From assembly GCF_018502625.1 (NCBI RefSeq), contig NZ_CP075566.1, positions 3,582,001 through 3,646,000 on the forward strand: 64,000 nt of DNA, read 5' to 3'. A program made the translations under genes and the position numbers. The DNA is from Pseudomonas hormoni. Its GTDB lineage: Bacteria > Pseudomonadota > Gammaproteobacteria > Pseudomonadales > Pseudomonadaceae. The notes under the pieces are model-generated. The model made no database searches. It was not told where the DNA came from and saw only the letters and a program-made list of their open reading frames with translations. Each line of letters starts with the position of its first letter. The stretch's first letter is position 1. This document shows positions 8,095 to 16,828 of this stretch, piece by piece.

Positions 8095-9069
8095 TCAGAT
8101 CCCGGCCAGCGCCAGGTCCATCGCGAAATACGTGAAGATCAAATCCGCCCCCGCCCGCTTGATCGCCCCAAGGCTCTCGCGTACCACGCGGTCCTCATCG
8201 ATCGCCCCGGCCTGTGCGCCGAACTTGATCATCGCGTACTCGCCGCTCACCTGATACGCCGACAGCGGCAGGCGCGAGACTTCGCGGATGTCGCGGATGA
8301 TGTCCAGGTACGCGCCGGCCGGTTTGACCATCAGCGCGTCGGCGCCTTCCTGCTCGTCCATCAGCGATTCACGCACTGCTTCGCGGCGGTTCATCGGGTT
8401 CATCTGATAGCTTTTGCGGTCGCCCTTCAGCGCGCTGCCGCCGGCTTCACGGAACGGGCCGTAGAGCGCCGAGGCGAATTTGGTCGAGTAGGCCATGATC
8501 GCGGTCTGGGTGAAACCGGCGTCATCCAGTGCCCGGCGAATCGCCTGGACCTGCCCGTCCATGGCCGCCGACGGCGCGATCACATCGGCACCGGCACGTG
8601 CCGCCGCGACGGCTTGCTTGCCGAGGTTGATCAGGGTCTGGTCGTTGTCGACTTCGTGGTTGTGCAGCACGCCGCAGTGACCGTGACTGGTGTATTCACA
8701 GAAACAGGTGTCGGACATCACGATCATTTCGGGCACTGCGTCCTTGGCGATGCGCGACATGCGCGAGACCAGGCCATTGTCGTTCCAGGTGTCGCTGCCG
8801 CTGCTGTCCAGGTGATGCGACACGCCGAAGGTCATCACCGACTTGATCCCGGCCCGGGCATAGCGCTCGATCTCGCCGGCCAGTTTCGACTCCGGAATAC
8901 GCATCACGCCGGGCATGCTCTTGATCGGCACGAAGTCGTCGATTTCTTCCTCGACGAAAATCGGCAGCACCAGGTCGTTCAGGGTGAACTCGGTTTCCTG
9001 GAACAGGCTGCGCAGGCTCGCATTGCGGCGCAGACGGCGTGGACGTGCTTCGGGGAACTGACTGGACAT
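8095..9069 (-). CDS. hemB: porphobilinogen synthase, zinc-type
   Basis: Condenses two 5-aminolevulinate molecules to porphobilinogen in heme and B12 synthesis. 324 residues. The active-site lysines sit in AYSTKFAS and [10 protein letters not shown]. The metal site [14 protein letters not shown] has three cysteines (C122, C124, C132), the zinc triad of the E. coli enzyme. The close overall match is to enterobacterial HemB. From general knowledge, P. aeruginosa HemB has Asp-type residues there and uses magnesium, so this is likely a second, zinc-dependent copy. The ATG at 9069 has AGGAA in front; an in-frame start 13 codons upstream is not favoured. The gene stands alone between two REPINs. Confidence 0.95.
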   Translation of the reverse strand: MSSQFPEARPRRLRRNASLRSLFQETEFTLNDLVLPIFVEEEIDDFVPIKSMPGVMRIPESKLAGEIERYARAGIKSVMTFGVSHHLDSSGSDTWNDNGLVSRMSRIAKDAVPEMIVMSDTCFCEYTSHGHCGVLHNHEVDNDQTLINLGKQAVAAARAGADVIAPSAAMDGQVQAIRRALDDAGFTQTAIMAYSTKFASALYGPFREAGGSALKGDRKSYQMNPMNRREAVRESLMDEQEGADALMVKPAGAYLDIIRDIREVSRLPLSAYQVSGEYAMIKFGAQAGAIDEDRVVRESLGAIKRAGADLIFTYFAMDLALAGI

Positions 9070-9198
9070 GGGGGTTCCTGAAATCGGAGGACGAGACGAA
9101 AGTCGCAAGGGGGCGAAAGCTTATGCCCTGTGCGCCGTCAGTTACAAACCTCAGCGGAGTAAAAACCCTTACCGCTTCGGCAACAATCACCCTGTTCC

Positions 9199-9293
9199 CT
9201 GTGGGGGCGAGACCGGCTTGCCGGCGATGGTGTATCAGCTACATTGACGGCGACTGACACTCCATCGCCGGCAAGCCGGTCTCGCTCCCACAG
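9199..9293. repeat. REPIN (GACCGGCTTGCCGGCGATGG type)
   Basis: Same family as the element at 7979-8078: the two flank hemB. The arms are GGGCGAGACCGGCTTGCCGG and CCGGCAAGCCGGTCTCGCTC. Confidence 0.92.
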
Positions 9294-9296
9294 GTT

Positions 9297-10139
9297 TTAC
9301 AGCGTCAGGGTTCCGGAGATACAGGTCACGACGGAACCGCCAATCCAGATCTCATCGTCGATTTTCTCGACCCGAATCCGCCCCGCGCGCCCCATCGTCA
9401 GGCCCTGACTGACCACGTAGGACGCCGGCGCCAGCCCCTCGCCGAGCAACCACTGAGCAATCCCGGCATTCAGGCTGCCGGTGGCGGGGTCTTCCGGCAT
9501 GCCGTCGCCGGAGATGAACGCGCGCACCTCGAACTGTGCATCATCGCCGTCGCGCTCCGGATGCCACGGCGCGATCACGCCGACCGCGAGGCCGAGCATG
9601 TGCGCGTGATCCGGTTGCAGGTCCAGCACCTGCTGGCGATCCTCGACCATCACCGCCAGCCAGCCCGCGCCGTTATCAACCCACTGCGCCCGCACAATGG
9701 CGCCCGGTTCCAGCCTGAGCCCGCGCCGGACGCGCTCCATCACATCAGCCTCAACCGGCCCGGTCTTGAGCAGTGGCGGTGCGAGAAAAGCCAGCTCCGC
9801 GCCTTGTCGACGCACCCGCACCAGGCCGACGCCGCATTCCTGAATGATCTCCTCGCCCTTGGGCACGCCACCGGCTTCGAGCCAGGCATGACAAGTGCCC
9901 AGCGTCGGGTGACCGGCGAACGGCAATTCGTTCAGGGTGGTGAAAATCCTGACCCGGTAATCGGCCCGGGGATCCTGCGGCTCAAGGATGAACGTGGTTT
10001 CACTGAGGTTGGTCCACGCGGCGAACGCCGCCATGCGCTCATCGCTGAGCTCGTCCGCGCCGAACACCACGGCCAGCGGATTGCCCTTGAGCGCGACGCG
10101 GCTGAAAACATCTACTTGCTTGAAATCGAATGAATGCAT
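9297..10139 (-). CDS. PhzF family isomerase/epimerase-like protein
   Basis: A 280-residue PhzF-fold protein made of two diaminopimelate-epimerase-like halves. The family signatures are the N-terminal QVDVFSRVALKGNPLAVV, the NLSETTF turn with the catalytic Glu, FAGHPTLGTCHAWLE, and the second-half DPATGSLNAGIAQWL. Unlike true DapF the fold does not use a cysteine pair. PhzF proteins act as isomerases; the substrate of this one is unknown, and without other phenazine genes it is not a phenazine enzyme. The gene lies 33 bases upstream of a REPIN boundary and follows the GST gene at 10172 in the same direction with a 32-base gap, so the two may be co-transcribed. Confidence 0.9.
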   Translation of the reverse strand: MHSFDFKQVDVFSRVALKGNPLAVVFGADELSDERMAAFAAWTNLSETTFILEPQDPRADYRVRIFTTLNELPFAGHPTLGTCHAWLEAGGVPKGEEIIQECGVGLVRVRRQGAELAFLAPPLLKTGPVEADVMERVRRGLRLEPGAIVRAQWVDNGAGWLAVMVEDRQQVLDLQPDHAHMLGLAVGVIAPWHPERDGDDAQFEVRAFISGDGMPEDPATGSLNAGIAQWLLGEGLAPASYVVSQGLTMGRAGRIRVEKIDDEIWIGGSVVTCISGTLTL

Positions 10140-10171
10140 GGCCTGCCCTGGTCCTGAGAAATCGAAACGTC

Positions 10172-10870
10172 CTACTTGGGTATTTCCAGCCCGCGCATCA
10201 CCGCCGGCCGTGCGAGGAAGCGCTCCAGCACCCGCGTTACGTTCGGGAAATTCTTGATGCCCACCAGATCGCCCGCTTCATAGAAACCGATCAGGTTGCG
10301 CACCCACGGGAACGTCGCGATGTCGGCGATGGTGTAGCGCTCGCCCATGATCCAGTCGCGCCCTTGCAGACGTCCATCAAGAACTTTTAACAAACGTTTA
10401 CTTTCCTCGACATAGCGATCCCGAGGACGTTTGTCTTCGTAGTCCTTGCCAGCGAATTTGTTGAAAAAACCGAGCTGGCCGAACATGGGTCCGATCCCAC
10501 CCATCTGGAACATCAGCCACTGGATCGTCTCGTAACGTGCCGCCGATTCCTGGGCCAGCAATTGCCCGCTCTTGTCAGCGAGGTAGATCAGAATCGCCCC
10601 GGATTCGAACAGCGGCAGCGGCTTGTCGTCCGGACCGTGGGGGTCGAGGATGGCCGGGATCTTGTTGTTGGGGTTCAGCGACAGAAACTCGGGAGACAGC
10701 TGGTCGTTGGTATCGAAGCCCACACGATGCGGTTCGTAGGGCAGCCCGATCTCTTCGAGCATGATCGACACCTTGACGCCGTTGGGGGTCGGCAAGGAGT
10801 AGAGCTGAATCCACTCGGGGTATTGGGCCGGCCATTTTTGGGTGATGGGGAACGCAGACAGATCGGTCAT
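10172..10870 (-). CDS. YghU/YfcG-like glutathione S-transferase
   Basis: A 232-residue nu-class-like GST. The N-terminal extension (SAFPITQKWPAQYPE) before the thioredoxin domain, the LPTPNGVKVSIMLEE strand-helix, NPNNKIPAI with cis-Pro, FESGAILIYLA, and the C-terminal GPMFGQLGFFNKF segment match the YghU group, which act as disulfide-bond oxidoreductases with bound GSH or GSSG. The start at 10870 (MTDLSA) is preferred; an ATG three codons upstream is in frame. It probably leads a short operon with the PhzF gene. Confidence 0.88.
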   Translation of the reverse strand: MTDLSAFPITQKWPAQYPEWIQLYSLPTPNGVKVSIMLEEIGLPYEPHRVGFDTNDQLSPEFLSLNPNNKIPAILDPHGPDDKPLPLFESGAILIYLADKSGQLLAQESAARYETIQWLMFQMGGIGPMFGQLGFFNKFAGKDYEDKRPRDRYVEESKRLLKVLDGRLQGRDWIMGERYTIADIATFPWVRNLIGFYEAGDLVGIKNFPNVTRVLERFLARPAVMRGLEIPK

Positions 10871-11237
10871 GGGAAGCATCCACGATGAGATTGAGAGAGA
10901 CGATCATAGTGTGAGCGGCCGAAGGGTGCGATGTCTGGCGTATCGATATTGATGATTAGCAAGATCAATGTATTGCAGCCTTCCCCGGGGCCGACCCGTG
11001 TACCGTGTCCATAAATCCGCAACATCCCGCCGGTAACCTTTGCTCCAACCCGTTCAAGGTTGTCGGTGGATTGCTGCCCACTCCGCCGGAATCGAACCAA
11101 ACGGGCTTCAGTGGACTCTGAGTGTTGCCCTTTCGGAAACGGACCGGCTTAACGACATGGAAAACACCCGACGCTGGGAGCGCGGGGTGTAAAGGTTTGT
11201 CAGCCTTAACCGAATGCGCTGAAGACTCCCTAATGCC
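10871..11237. other. gene-free gap with tRNA-like T-arm fragment
   Basis: This 367-base divergent gap has no convincing ORF. It holds a hairpin at 11163-11191 (ACACCC...GGGTGT with inner CGCT/AGCG) and, on the minus strand around 11083-11103, a GGTTCGATTCCGGC string resembling a tRNA T-arm. Only four of five T-stem pairs form (two are wobbles) and no acceptor or CCA end follows. Promoters for the flanking divergent genes must lie here. Confidence 0.5.
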
Positions 11238-11912
11238 ATGATGAACCTTCTGAAATTCGTCCAACGCTTCAAGCATCGCGCTTATGTCGTGCTGCCTACC
11301 TTGCTGGCAATCAGTGCGTTGTTCCTGTCGCTTGAAGTCCGTGAAAGCCGCGCCCAGCCGGCTGACGGCACCCAGACGCTGGTCTTCCTGCGCCACGCGG
11401 AAAAACCCGCCGGAGGCCTCGGCCAGCTCAATTGTCAGGGCCTGAACCGCGCCATCGATCTGGCGACCTTGCTCCCGGAAAAATTCGGCAAGGCCAATTA
11501 CGTGTTTGCGGCCAACCCGACGCGCAATGTCGAGGAAGGCGAACTGGACAATTCCTACAGTTACATTCGCCCCCTGATGACCATCAGCCCCAGCGCGATC
11601 AAGCTCGGTTTGCCGGTGAACATCAACTTCTCGGCCAATGACACCAGCGACCTGGCCGATGAACTGCTCCACGACAAGTATCACAACGCGGTGATCTACA
11701 CCGCATGGTCCCACGGCTACCTGCCCGAGTTGATCAACAAGGTCGCCGGCGAAGCCGTCGGCAAGAAACAGAAAATTACTGAAGACTGGGAGTCCAGCGA
11801 TTACGACTCGCTGTTTGTGCTCACGCTGACCTGGCACAACGGCAAGGCCAGTCTGCAGAGCCACAGTTACAAGCAAGGGCTGGATAACGGCCGGGAAACC
11901 TGTCCGACTTGA
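11238..11912 (+). CDS. histidine phosphatase family protein
   Basis: A 224-residue exported or membrane-anchored protein: an N-terminal hydrophobic segment (about 17-35) followed by a compact phosphoglycerate-mutase fold. The catalytic motif is LRHAEKP (RHG reads RHA here). The second histidine is plausibly in the AWSHGYLPEL segment. The fold is short compared with typical SixA or phytase members, and the substrate is unknown. Two consecutive ATGs start the frame; the first is taken. It is convergent with mnmH, with a REPIN between them. Confidence 0.78.
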   Translation: MMNLLKFVQRFKHRAYVVLPTLLAISALFLSLEVRESRAQPADGTQTLVFLRHAEKPAGGLGQLNCQGLNRAIDLATLLPEKFGKANYVFAANPTRNVEEGELDNSYSYIRPLMTISPSAIKLGLPVNINFSANDTSDLADELLHDKYHNAVIYTAWSHGYLPELINKVAGEAVGKKQKITEDWESSDYDSLFVLTLTWHNGKASLQSHSYKQGLDNGRETCPT

Positions 11913-11923
11913 GGGGTGATGGT

Positions 11924-13165
11924 TTAGATTTTGTAGCGTTTGTCAGGGCCTCTTCGCGGGCAAGCCTCGCTCCTACAGGTTTCGTGTCGTTCGCCCATTT
12001 TGTGAACGACGCAAAACCTGTAGGAGCGAGGCTTGCCCGCGAAGGGGCCGGCAAAAACACCATCACCCCCGCAGACTGCCCCGCTCCCGCAGATACTCGA
12101 TAACCGCCCCCGTTCCCCGGCAAACTCGATCCGCGCCCCTTTCTTCTCCCGCTGAAACGCATACATCGGGTCGTAATACTCGCGCAGCAACCCTTCGATC
12201 CAGCCCCGGTGCAATTCCACCGCCCCGCTGCACGCCTGTTCCGCCAGCGCATCTTCCATCAGGATCAACATCCGCCGATGGCGCTCGCCGCCCAGTCGCT
12301 TCTGAACGTTGTTCAGGCTCGCCAGCAAGCGCTCGGAAAACAGCCCGAAACCTTCATCGCCATGCACCTCGATGAACTCGGCACTCAAGTCCACTACGTA
12401 ATCGCGCAGGATCCGTTCGACCCGCCCTTCAACGCTGTCTTCGAGCCAGACCATCGGAAATTGCTGCATGCCCTGATACAGCGGCAACGGCAGCGCGCAA
12501 CTGCCGATCGCGCGGCTCTCGTCTTCCAGCACAAACTGCTCGATACCGCGACTGCGCTTCTTCAGCACGTCCACGGCCAGTCGGTTTTCAAAATCGATGT
12601 TGGACGGCTGGCCCGTGGCGCGCTTGCCGAAACTGGAGCCGCGATGGTTGGCGTGGCCTTCAAGGTCCAGGCCGTTGCGCAGTTGCGTGAGCACTTCGGT
12701 CTTGCCGGTGCCGGTCATGCCGCCCAGCAGGACGAAATCACATTGAGCCACCGCCTGATCCATCGTCCCCAACAGGAAGCCACGCATGGCCTTGTAGCCG
12801 CCACCGACCCGCGGATAATCGATACCGGCCTCGCTCTTGAGCCATTGCTGGACGATCTGCGAACGCAAGCCACCGCGAAAACAATACAAGTACCCATCAG
12901 GATGAGCCCGGGCAAAATCGGCCCAGGCTTGAATACGCCCAGTCTTGATCTCGCCAGACACCAACTGCTGCCCCAACGTAATGGCCGCCTGCTGCCCGTG
13001 TTGCTTGTAGCAGGTGCCGACCCGTTGCCGCTCGTTGTCGTTCATCAGCGGCAGATTGATCACACCGGGGAACGAACCCTTGATGAATTCAACCGGCGCG
13101 CGGGCATCCATCATCGGCCGGTCATTGAGGAAAATGTCGCGGTAATCGGTGAAGTCGCTGGACAT
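11924..13165 (-). CDS. mnmH: tRNA 2-selenouridine synthase, C-terminus frameshifted
   Basis: Replaces sulfur by selenium at wobble uridine 34 of tRNA Lys, Glu and Gln using selenophosphate. The N-terminal rhodanese domain has its catalytic Cys95 in YCFRGG; the P-loop [12 protein letters not shown] follows near residue 145. Reading stays canonical until IEFAGERG near residue 350, then departs: the frame runs through the neighbouring REPIN and stops at 11924, giving 413 residues against about 367 expected. Adding one C to the C5 run at 12107-12111 restores [14 protein letters not shown] and a stop at 12063-12065. Either a real -1 frameshift or a homopolymer sequencing error. The ATG at 13165 shares one base with the selD stop (TGATG). 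Confidence 0.9.
   Translation of the reverse strand: MSSDFTDYRDIFLNDRPMMDARAPVEFIKGSFPGVINLPLMNDNERQRVGTCYKQHGQQAAITLGQQLVSGEIKTGRIQAWADFARAHPDGYLYCFRGGLRSQIVQQWLKSEAGIDYPRVGGGYKAMRGFLLGTMDQAVAQCDFVLLGGMTGTGKTEVLTQLRNGLDLEGHANHRGSSFGKRATGQPSNIDFENRLAVDVLKKRSRGIEQFVLEDESRAIGSCALPLPLYQGMQQFPMVWLEDSVEGRVERILRDYVVDLSAEFIEVHGDEGFGLFSERLLASLNNVQKRLGGERHRRMLILMEDALAEQACSGAVELHRGWIEGLLREYYDPMYAFQREKKGARIEFAGERGRLSSICGSGAVCGGDGVFAGPFAGKPRSYRFCVVHKMGERHETCRSEACPRRGPDKRYKI
11948..12049. repeat. REPIN overlapping the frameshifted mnmH end
   Basis: The arms run heads-in: TTCGCGGGCAAGCCTCGCTC then GAGCGAGGCTTGCCCGCGAA. In the frame as given it is translated as the last part of MnmH. Beside it the histidine phosphatase gene ends at 11912. 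Confidence 0.92.
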
Positions 13166-14199
13166 CAAAACACCTCGACCGCGTTCGTCTGTCGCTCGAC
13201 CAGCTCACCGATCGGCGCAAGGGTCAGGCCCAGTTCGGCAGCGACGCTGAGGAATTGTTCGTTGCCTTCGGGGGTGACCGCCACCAGCAGACCACCACTG
13301 GTTTGCGGATCGCAGAGCACGCGTTTGTGCATCTCCTGCAGTCGCCCGAGTTTGCTGGCGTAGCTGTCGAAATTGCGTAGCGTCCCGCCCGGTACGCAAC
13401 CCTGGTCGAGGTAATACTCGACGCCCGGCAGACGCGGCACGCGATCGTATTCGATGCGCGCCGTCACGTGGCTGCCGTCGGCCATTTCCACCAGGTGCCC
13501 GAGCAGGCCGAAACCGGTGACATCGGTCATCGCGGTCACGCCGTCGAGCTTACCGAAACGGCTGCCGGGTTTGTTCAGGGTGCACATCCAGTCGCGGGCC
13601 AGGCCGATGTCGGCGTGGCGCAACTTGCCCTTCTTCTCGGCAGTGGTGAGGATGCCGATGCCCAGGGGTTTGGTGAGGTAGAGCAGGCAACCGGCGGTGG
13701 CCGTGTCGTTGCGCTTCATGTGGCGCTTTTCCACCAGCCCGGTGACGGCAAGGCCGAAGATCGGCTCCGGCGCATCGATGGAGTGCCCGCCCGCCAACGG
13801 GATCCCGGCTTCATCGCACACCGAACGCCCGCCGCGAATCACTTCCCGGGCAATCTCCGGCGCCAGCACATTCACCGGCCAGCCGAGGATCGCAATGGCC
13901 ATCAACGGATCGCCGCCCATGGCGTAGATGTCGCTGATGGCATTGGTGGCGGCAATGCGGCCGAAATCGAACGGGTCGTCGACGATCGGCATAAAGAAAT
14001 CGGTGGTCGAGACCACGCCGCGTTCTTCATCGATGGCATACACCGCCGCGTCATCGCGCGAGGCATTGCCGACCCAGAGTTTGGGGTCAAGGTTCTGCGC
14101 CCCGCTGCCGGCCAGAATCACTTCCAGCACCTGAGGGGAAATCTTGCAGCCACAACCTGCGCCGTGGCTGTACTGGGTCAGACGGATCGGCTCGCTCAT
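13165..14199 (-). CDS. selD: selenide, water dikinase (selenophosphate synthetase)
   Basis: Makes selenophosphate from selenide and ATP, the selenium donor for MnmH (and for selenocysteine where present). 344 residues, closely E. coli-like: the catalytic loop GAGCGCK has Cys16 (Cys rather than Sec) and Lys19; [21 protein letters not shown] contributes metal-binding Asp residues; [19 protein letters not shown] and [10 protein letters not shown] are intact. ATG at 14199 is chosen because GAGG lies 8 bases before it; a GTG three codons upstream is in frame. Couples directly into mnmH. No selA, selB or selC is visible, so within this window selenium use points to tRNA modification. Confidence 0.96.
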   Translation of the reverse strand: MSEPIRLTQYSHGAGCGCKISPQVLEVILAGSGAQNLDPKLWVGNASRDDAAVYAIDEERGVVSTTDFFMPIVDDPFDFGRIAATNAISDIYAMGGDPLMAIAILGWPVNVLAPEIAREVIRGGRSVCDEAGIPLAGGHSIDAPEPIFGLAVTGLVEKRHMKRNDTATAGCLLYLTKPLGIGILTTAEKKGKLRHADIGLARDWMCTLNKPGSRFGKLDGVTAMTDVTGFGLLGHLVEMADGSHVTARIEYDRVPRLPGVEYYLDQGCVPGGTLRNFDSYASKLGRLQEMHKRVLCDPQTSGGLLVAVTPEGNEQFLSVAAELGLTLAPIGELVERQTNAVEVF

Positions 14200-14278
14200 G
14201 GGGTGCACCTCGTGAAGTCGGTGCGGATGAGTCTACAGCAAGGTCATTTTGAGGGGCTTTAACGAACAACACAAAAAC

Positions 14279-14363
14279 CTGTGGGAGCTAGCCTGCGAGC
14301 GATGGTGTATCAGCTACATTGATGTCGACTGACACCCCATCGCTAGCAGGCTAGCTCCCACAG
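14279..14363. repeat. REPIN (TAGCCTGCTAGCGA type)
   Basis: The arms GTGGGAGCTAGCCTGCGAGC and GCTAGCAGGCTAGCTCCCAC are inverted with one mismatch in the tip (GCGAGC against GCTAGC). It lies between selD and the reductase gene. Confidence 0.9.
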
Positions 14364-14371
14364 AAACTGAG

Positions 14372-15328
14372 TCAGGGCAGCAAGATCACCTTGTCGCCAC
14401 TGCCCTGATTCACCTCGGCATAGCGCTCCAGCCCTTCGGCCAACGGCGATTCAAACAACCCTTGCGGCAACGGCAACAGGTCCTGATCGAAGAACCGGCC
14501 GAACTGATCGAGCATCGCCGCGCACGCCTGTACCCCGTACAGCAGCGAGTTGATCCCCACCACCGAACCGCCCTTGCGATACAACGCCAGGGCCGGCAAT
14601 TGCACCAGACCATCCACCGGCGCGGCGATGATCGCGATGCGGCCGAACGGTGCCAACGCGGCGACCGAGGCCGGCAGCCAGAACCCGGTGGTGTCGAAAA
14701 TCACGTCAGCGCCGCCGGCATAGACCGCGTTTACCTGCGCGCCCAGATCTTCGGGTTTATCCAGTTGCAGCGTCTGATAGCCCTGAGCCTGCAAGTCCTT
14801 CACCTGCTCCGGCCGCCGCGCCGCTGCCAGCACCTGAGCACCACGCACCTTGGCCAGCGCCAGCGCCGCACTGCCGACCGCTCCGCCGCCGATCACCAGC
14901 AATCGCGTCTGCGCCGTCACCAGGCTGCGTTCCAGTGCATCCCACGCCGTGGTGTAAGGCACGCCGAGGCTGGCGGCCTGCGCGAAGCTCAAGTGTGTCG
15001 GCTTGAGTGCCACGCCGTTGGCCGGCAATTTGACGAATTGCGCATGGGAGCCGTCGGCGAAAAAGCCCAGCTCCCGGCCGGTGCCCCAGACCTCCTGACC
15101 GATCAATGCCTGCGGGCCTTCAACCACGACGCCGGCGAAATCACGACCGGGAATCCGCGGCAACGTGGTGTAGGGAAAACGCCCCAGCACGTTCTTCACA
15201 TCGCTGGGGTTGAGGCCGGCGGCCTTGATCTGCACCAGCACTTCATCGGCGCCTGGAACGGGGGTCGGCACCTCGACATAGCGCAGGGCCGAGAGGTCGC
15301 CGGTTTTATCGAACTGCAATGCTTTCAT
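14372..15328 (-). CDS. zinc-independent MDR oxidoreductase (quinone reductase-like)
   Basis: A 318-residue medium-chain dehydrogenase/reductase. The GroES-like N-terminal half has MKALQFDKTG, AAGLNPSDVKNVLG and PRIPGRDFAGVV; the Rossmann half has the nucleotide-binding VIGGGAVGSAALALAK. The catalytic-zinc Cys/His set of alcohol dehydrogenases is missing, so it belongs with NADPH:quinone reductase or enoyl reductase-like members. The start at 15328 (MKALQF) is typical; an ATG four codons upstream (15340) is possible. It is downstream of the small XapX gene in the same direction, with a 31-base gap or less, and both follow the AraC-type regulator gene. Confidence 0.87.
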   Translation of the reverse strand: MKALQFDKTGDLSALRYVEVPTPVPGADEVLVQIKAAGLNPSDVKNVLGRFPYTTLPRIPGRDFAGVVVEGPQALIGQEVWGTGRELGFFADGSHAQFVKLPANGVALKPTHLSFAQAASLGVPYTTAWDALERSLVTAQTRLLVIGGGAVGSAALALAKVRGAQVLAAARRPEQVKDLQAQGYQTLQLDKPEDLGAQVNAVYAGGADVIFDTTGFWLPASVAALAPFGRIAIIAAPVDGLVQLPALALYRKGGSVVGINSLLYGVQACAAMLDQFGRFFDQDLLPLPQGLFESPLAEGLERYAEVNQGSGDKVILLP

Positions 15329-15359
15329 GGGAGTGTCCATCGAACAAAGGGGAGAAAAT

Positions 15360-15533
15360 TCAGGAGATCCAGCCTGTGACCAGTTGTCGGCCCATCGGCC
15401 ACAATTTTTCACCAGCGAGCATGCCCAGCAGGCCCACCAGCGCGATGGCCGGGGGTGCGGGGGAACGAAAATCCAGTGCGCCGTAGAGCAAACCGACGCC
15501 CAGACCGATGACCAGCGAGATGAGGTAGCTCAT
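15360..15533 (-). CDS. XapX domain small membrane protein
   Basis: 57 residues with two hydrophobic helices (about 2-19 and 27-43) separated by a DFRSPAPPAIALVG loop, the hallmark Arg-Ser-Pro-x-Pro-P turn of XapX domain proteins. Their function is unknown, though they often sit beside redox genes. GGAG lies 7 bases before the ATG. It heads a probable two-gene unit with the MDR reductase. Confidence 0.82.
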   Translation of the reverse strand: MSYLISLVIGLGVGLLYGALDFRSPAPPAIALVGLLGMLAGEKLWPMGRQLVTGWIS

Positions 15534-15636
15534 GGCAGACTCCGTGGGCAATTGAGGTATGCCCAAAGTCTAGAGGCCGGCAACGGCGAGCATCGGCCAA
15601 GTACTTCTGAATTTCGGCCAAATTACCTGAAGACCT

Positions 15637-15662
15637 TGTAGGAGCGAGCTTGTCTCCTACAG
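15637..15662. repeat. collapsed single REP remnant
   Basis: TGTAGGAGCGAGCTTG meets a bare CTCCTACAG end: the loop and most of the second arm are deleted. The AraC-type gene's stop codon (TAG on minus, 15657-15659) is built from this remnant. Confidence 0.8.
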
Positions 15663-16427
15663 GGTCGTGCAGAACTGCGACGGCGCGACACCCAGTTCCC
15701 GACGGAACATGTCGCTGAAGCTGCTCGGCGAATAGCCCAATTCCCGGGCAATCGTGCTGACGGCCACGCCCTGAATCAACTCGGCCGCCGCCGTCGCCAG
15801 TTGCACTTGCCGTCGCCACTCGGCGAAGCCCATGCCCAGGCCCTCCTTGAACAGCCGCGCCAGGGTGCGCACGCTGGCTCCGGCATTTTCGGCGTGTTGC
15901 TCGAAGGGAATGTCCAGCGATGGCGCGGCCATGACCGCCTGACACAGGTTCATCAGGCGCCGGTCGGAATCGTCCGGCAAGGGGATTTTCAGCAGCGAGC
16001 GCCGCGCACGTTTGAGTTCCAGCAGCGCCAGCCCCACCAGCGCTTCGTAATACTCCGGCGCGCCGTCGTCACCCTGCTCCACCAGGCCGATGATCAGCTC
16101 ACGCAGCAATCCGCCCACTTCGATCACTTGAACCGTAGCGTCCAGCGTCACTGCCAGCGAGGGTCGCAGGTAGATGTTGCGCATCTGCAGGTCCGAGACC
16201 ACGCGGATTCCGTGAGGCACGCCCGGCGGCAGCCACACCGCCCGTTGCGGCGGCACCACCAGCGCTTCATGGGGCGTTTCGACCCACATCACCCCGCTCA
16301 TCGCATACAGCAACTGGCCCCAGACATGCTCGTGAGGCTCGATGTATAACCCGCGCGGGTAGGTGCGCGCCAGCGGTTGCACGGGCACATCGGTGTCACT
16401 CAGGTCAGGGGGCGCGGCAAGGGCCAT
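15657..16427 (-). CDS. AraC family transcriptional regulator with cupin domain
   Basis: A 256-residue regulator: an N-terminal cupin-type sensor domain (about 20-110, with PHEHVWGQLLYAMSG and VPPQRAVWLPPGVPHGI) and a C-terminal AraC double helix-turn-helix (about 160-256, with ARLFKEGLGMGFAEWRRQ and ELGYSPSSFSDMFRRELG). ATG at 16427 is used; the longer frame begins with TTG. Probably controls the XapX-reductase unit downstream or a nearby efflux function. The last residues (CTTL) and stop codon are encoded inside a REP remnant, so the natural C-terminus may have been rewritten. Confidence 0.9.
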   Translation of the reverse strand: MALAAPPDLSDTDVPVQPLARTYPRGLYIEPHEHVWGQLLYAMSGVMWVETPHEALVVPPQRAVWLPPGVPHGIRVVSDLQMRNIYLRPSLAVTLDATVQVIEVGGLLRELIIGLVEQGDDGAPEYYEALVGLALLELKRARRSLLKIPLPDDSDRRLMNLCQAVMAAPSLDIPFEQHAENAGASVRTLARLFKEGLGMGFAEWRRQVQLATAAAELIQGVAVSTIARELGYSPSSFSDMFRRELGVAPSQFCTTL

Positions 16428-16573
16428 GGGCAGCAATCATTGGGGGTTTTCAGAGAATGCATGGTAACCAGCCGCACGCCTTGTCGCCACTGGCAGGCGC
16501 CGTCTGACAATCCGACTGAATTTTCCGCAGCCCCGACGATCCCTCTATTACCACAGGGAGGAATACGGGCTTT

Positions 16574-16801
16574 ATGAACAACGCAAAACTTTTCGTCATT
16601 GAATACACCCTTCATGGCGCCCCCAAGTCTTTCATTATCCGCCTGGACAAGATGGATAATGCGGAAGCCTGGCACTGGGCGAGTTGTGACGCGGGTGTGG
16701 GCCGGATCCCGCGTTTTGGCCGGGAAAAGGTGCAAAAGACCAGTAAACCGATGGCGGAGAAATTCGGTGTGGAAAACGTCACGTGGCGGCCAGCGAACTA
16801 A
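16574..16801 (+). CDS. small conserved protein, DUF6555-like
   Basis: 75 residues, no signal peptide or membrane helix. The sequence FVIEYTLHGAPKSFIIRLDKMDNAEAWHWASCDAGVG... reads like the small Pseudomonas family I know as DUF6555 (assignment from memory). It has a conserved single Cys and many aromatic residues. Function unknown. A GGAGG site lies rather far (about 12 bases) from the ATG. Its partner gene follows after 27 bases, and a terminator closes the pair. Confidence 0.75.
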   Translation: MNNAKLFVIEYTLHGAPKSFIIRLDKMDNAEAWHWASCDAGVGRIPRFGREKVQKTSKPMAEKFGVENVTWRPAN

Positions 16802-16828
16802 CCGAGGGGCGGGATCTGGAGGGATTGG

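Noticed and set aside
10965-11120. A possible selC (tRNA-Sec) near selD and mnmH
   Set aside because: No anticodon arm, no 8-bp acceptor pairing and no CCA end; selD/mnmH alone explain selenium use for tRNA 2-selenouridine.
10965-11876. A 303-codon frame opposite the histidine phosphatase
   Set aside because: Antisense to a real gene, no start signal, its C-terminal part being translation of the gene-free gap.
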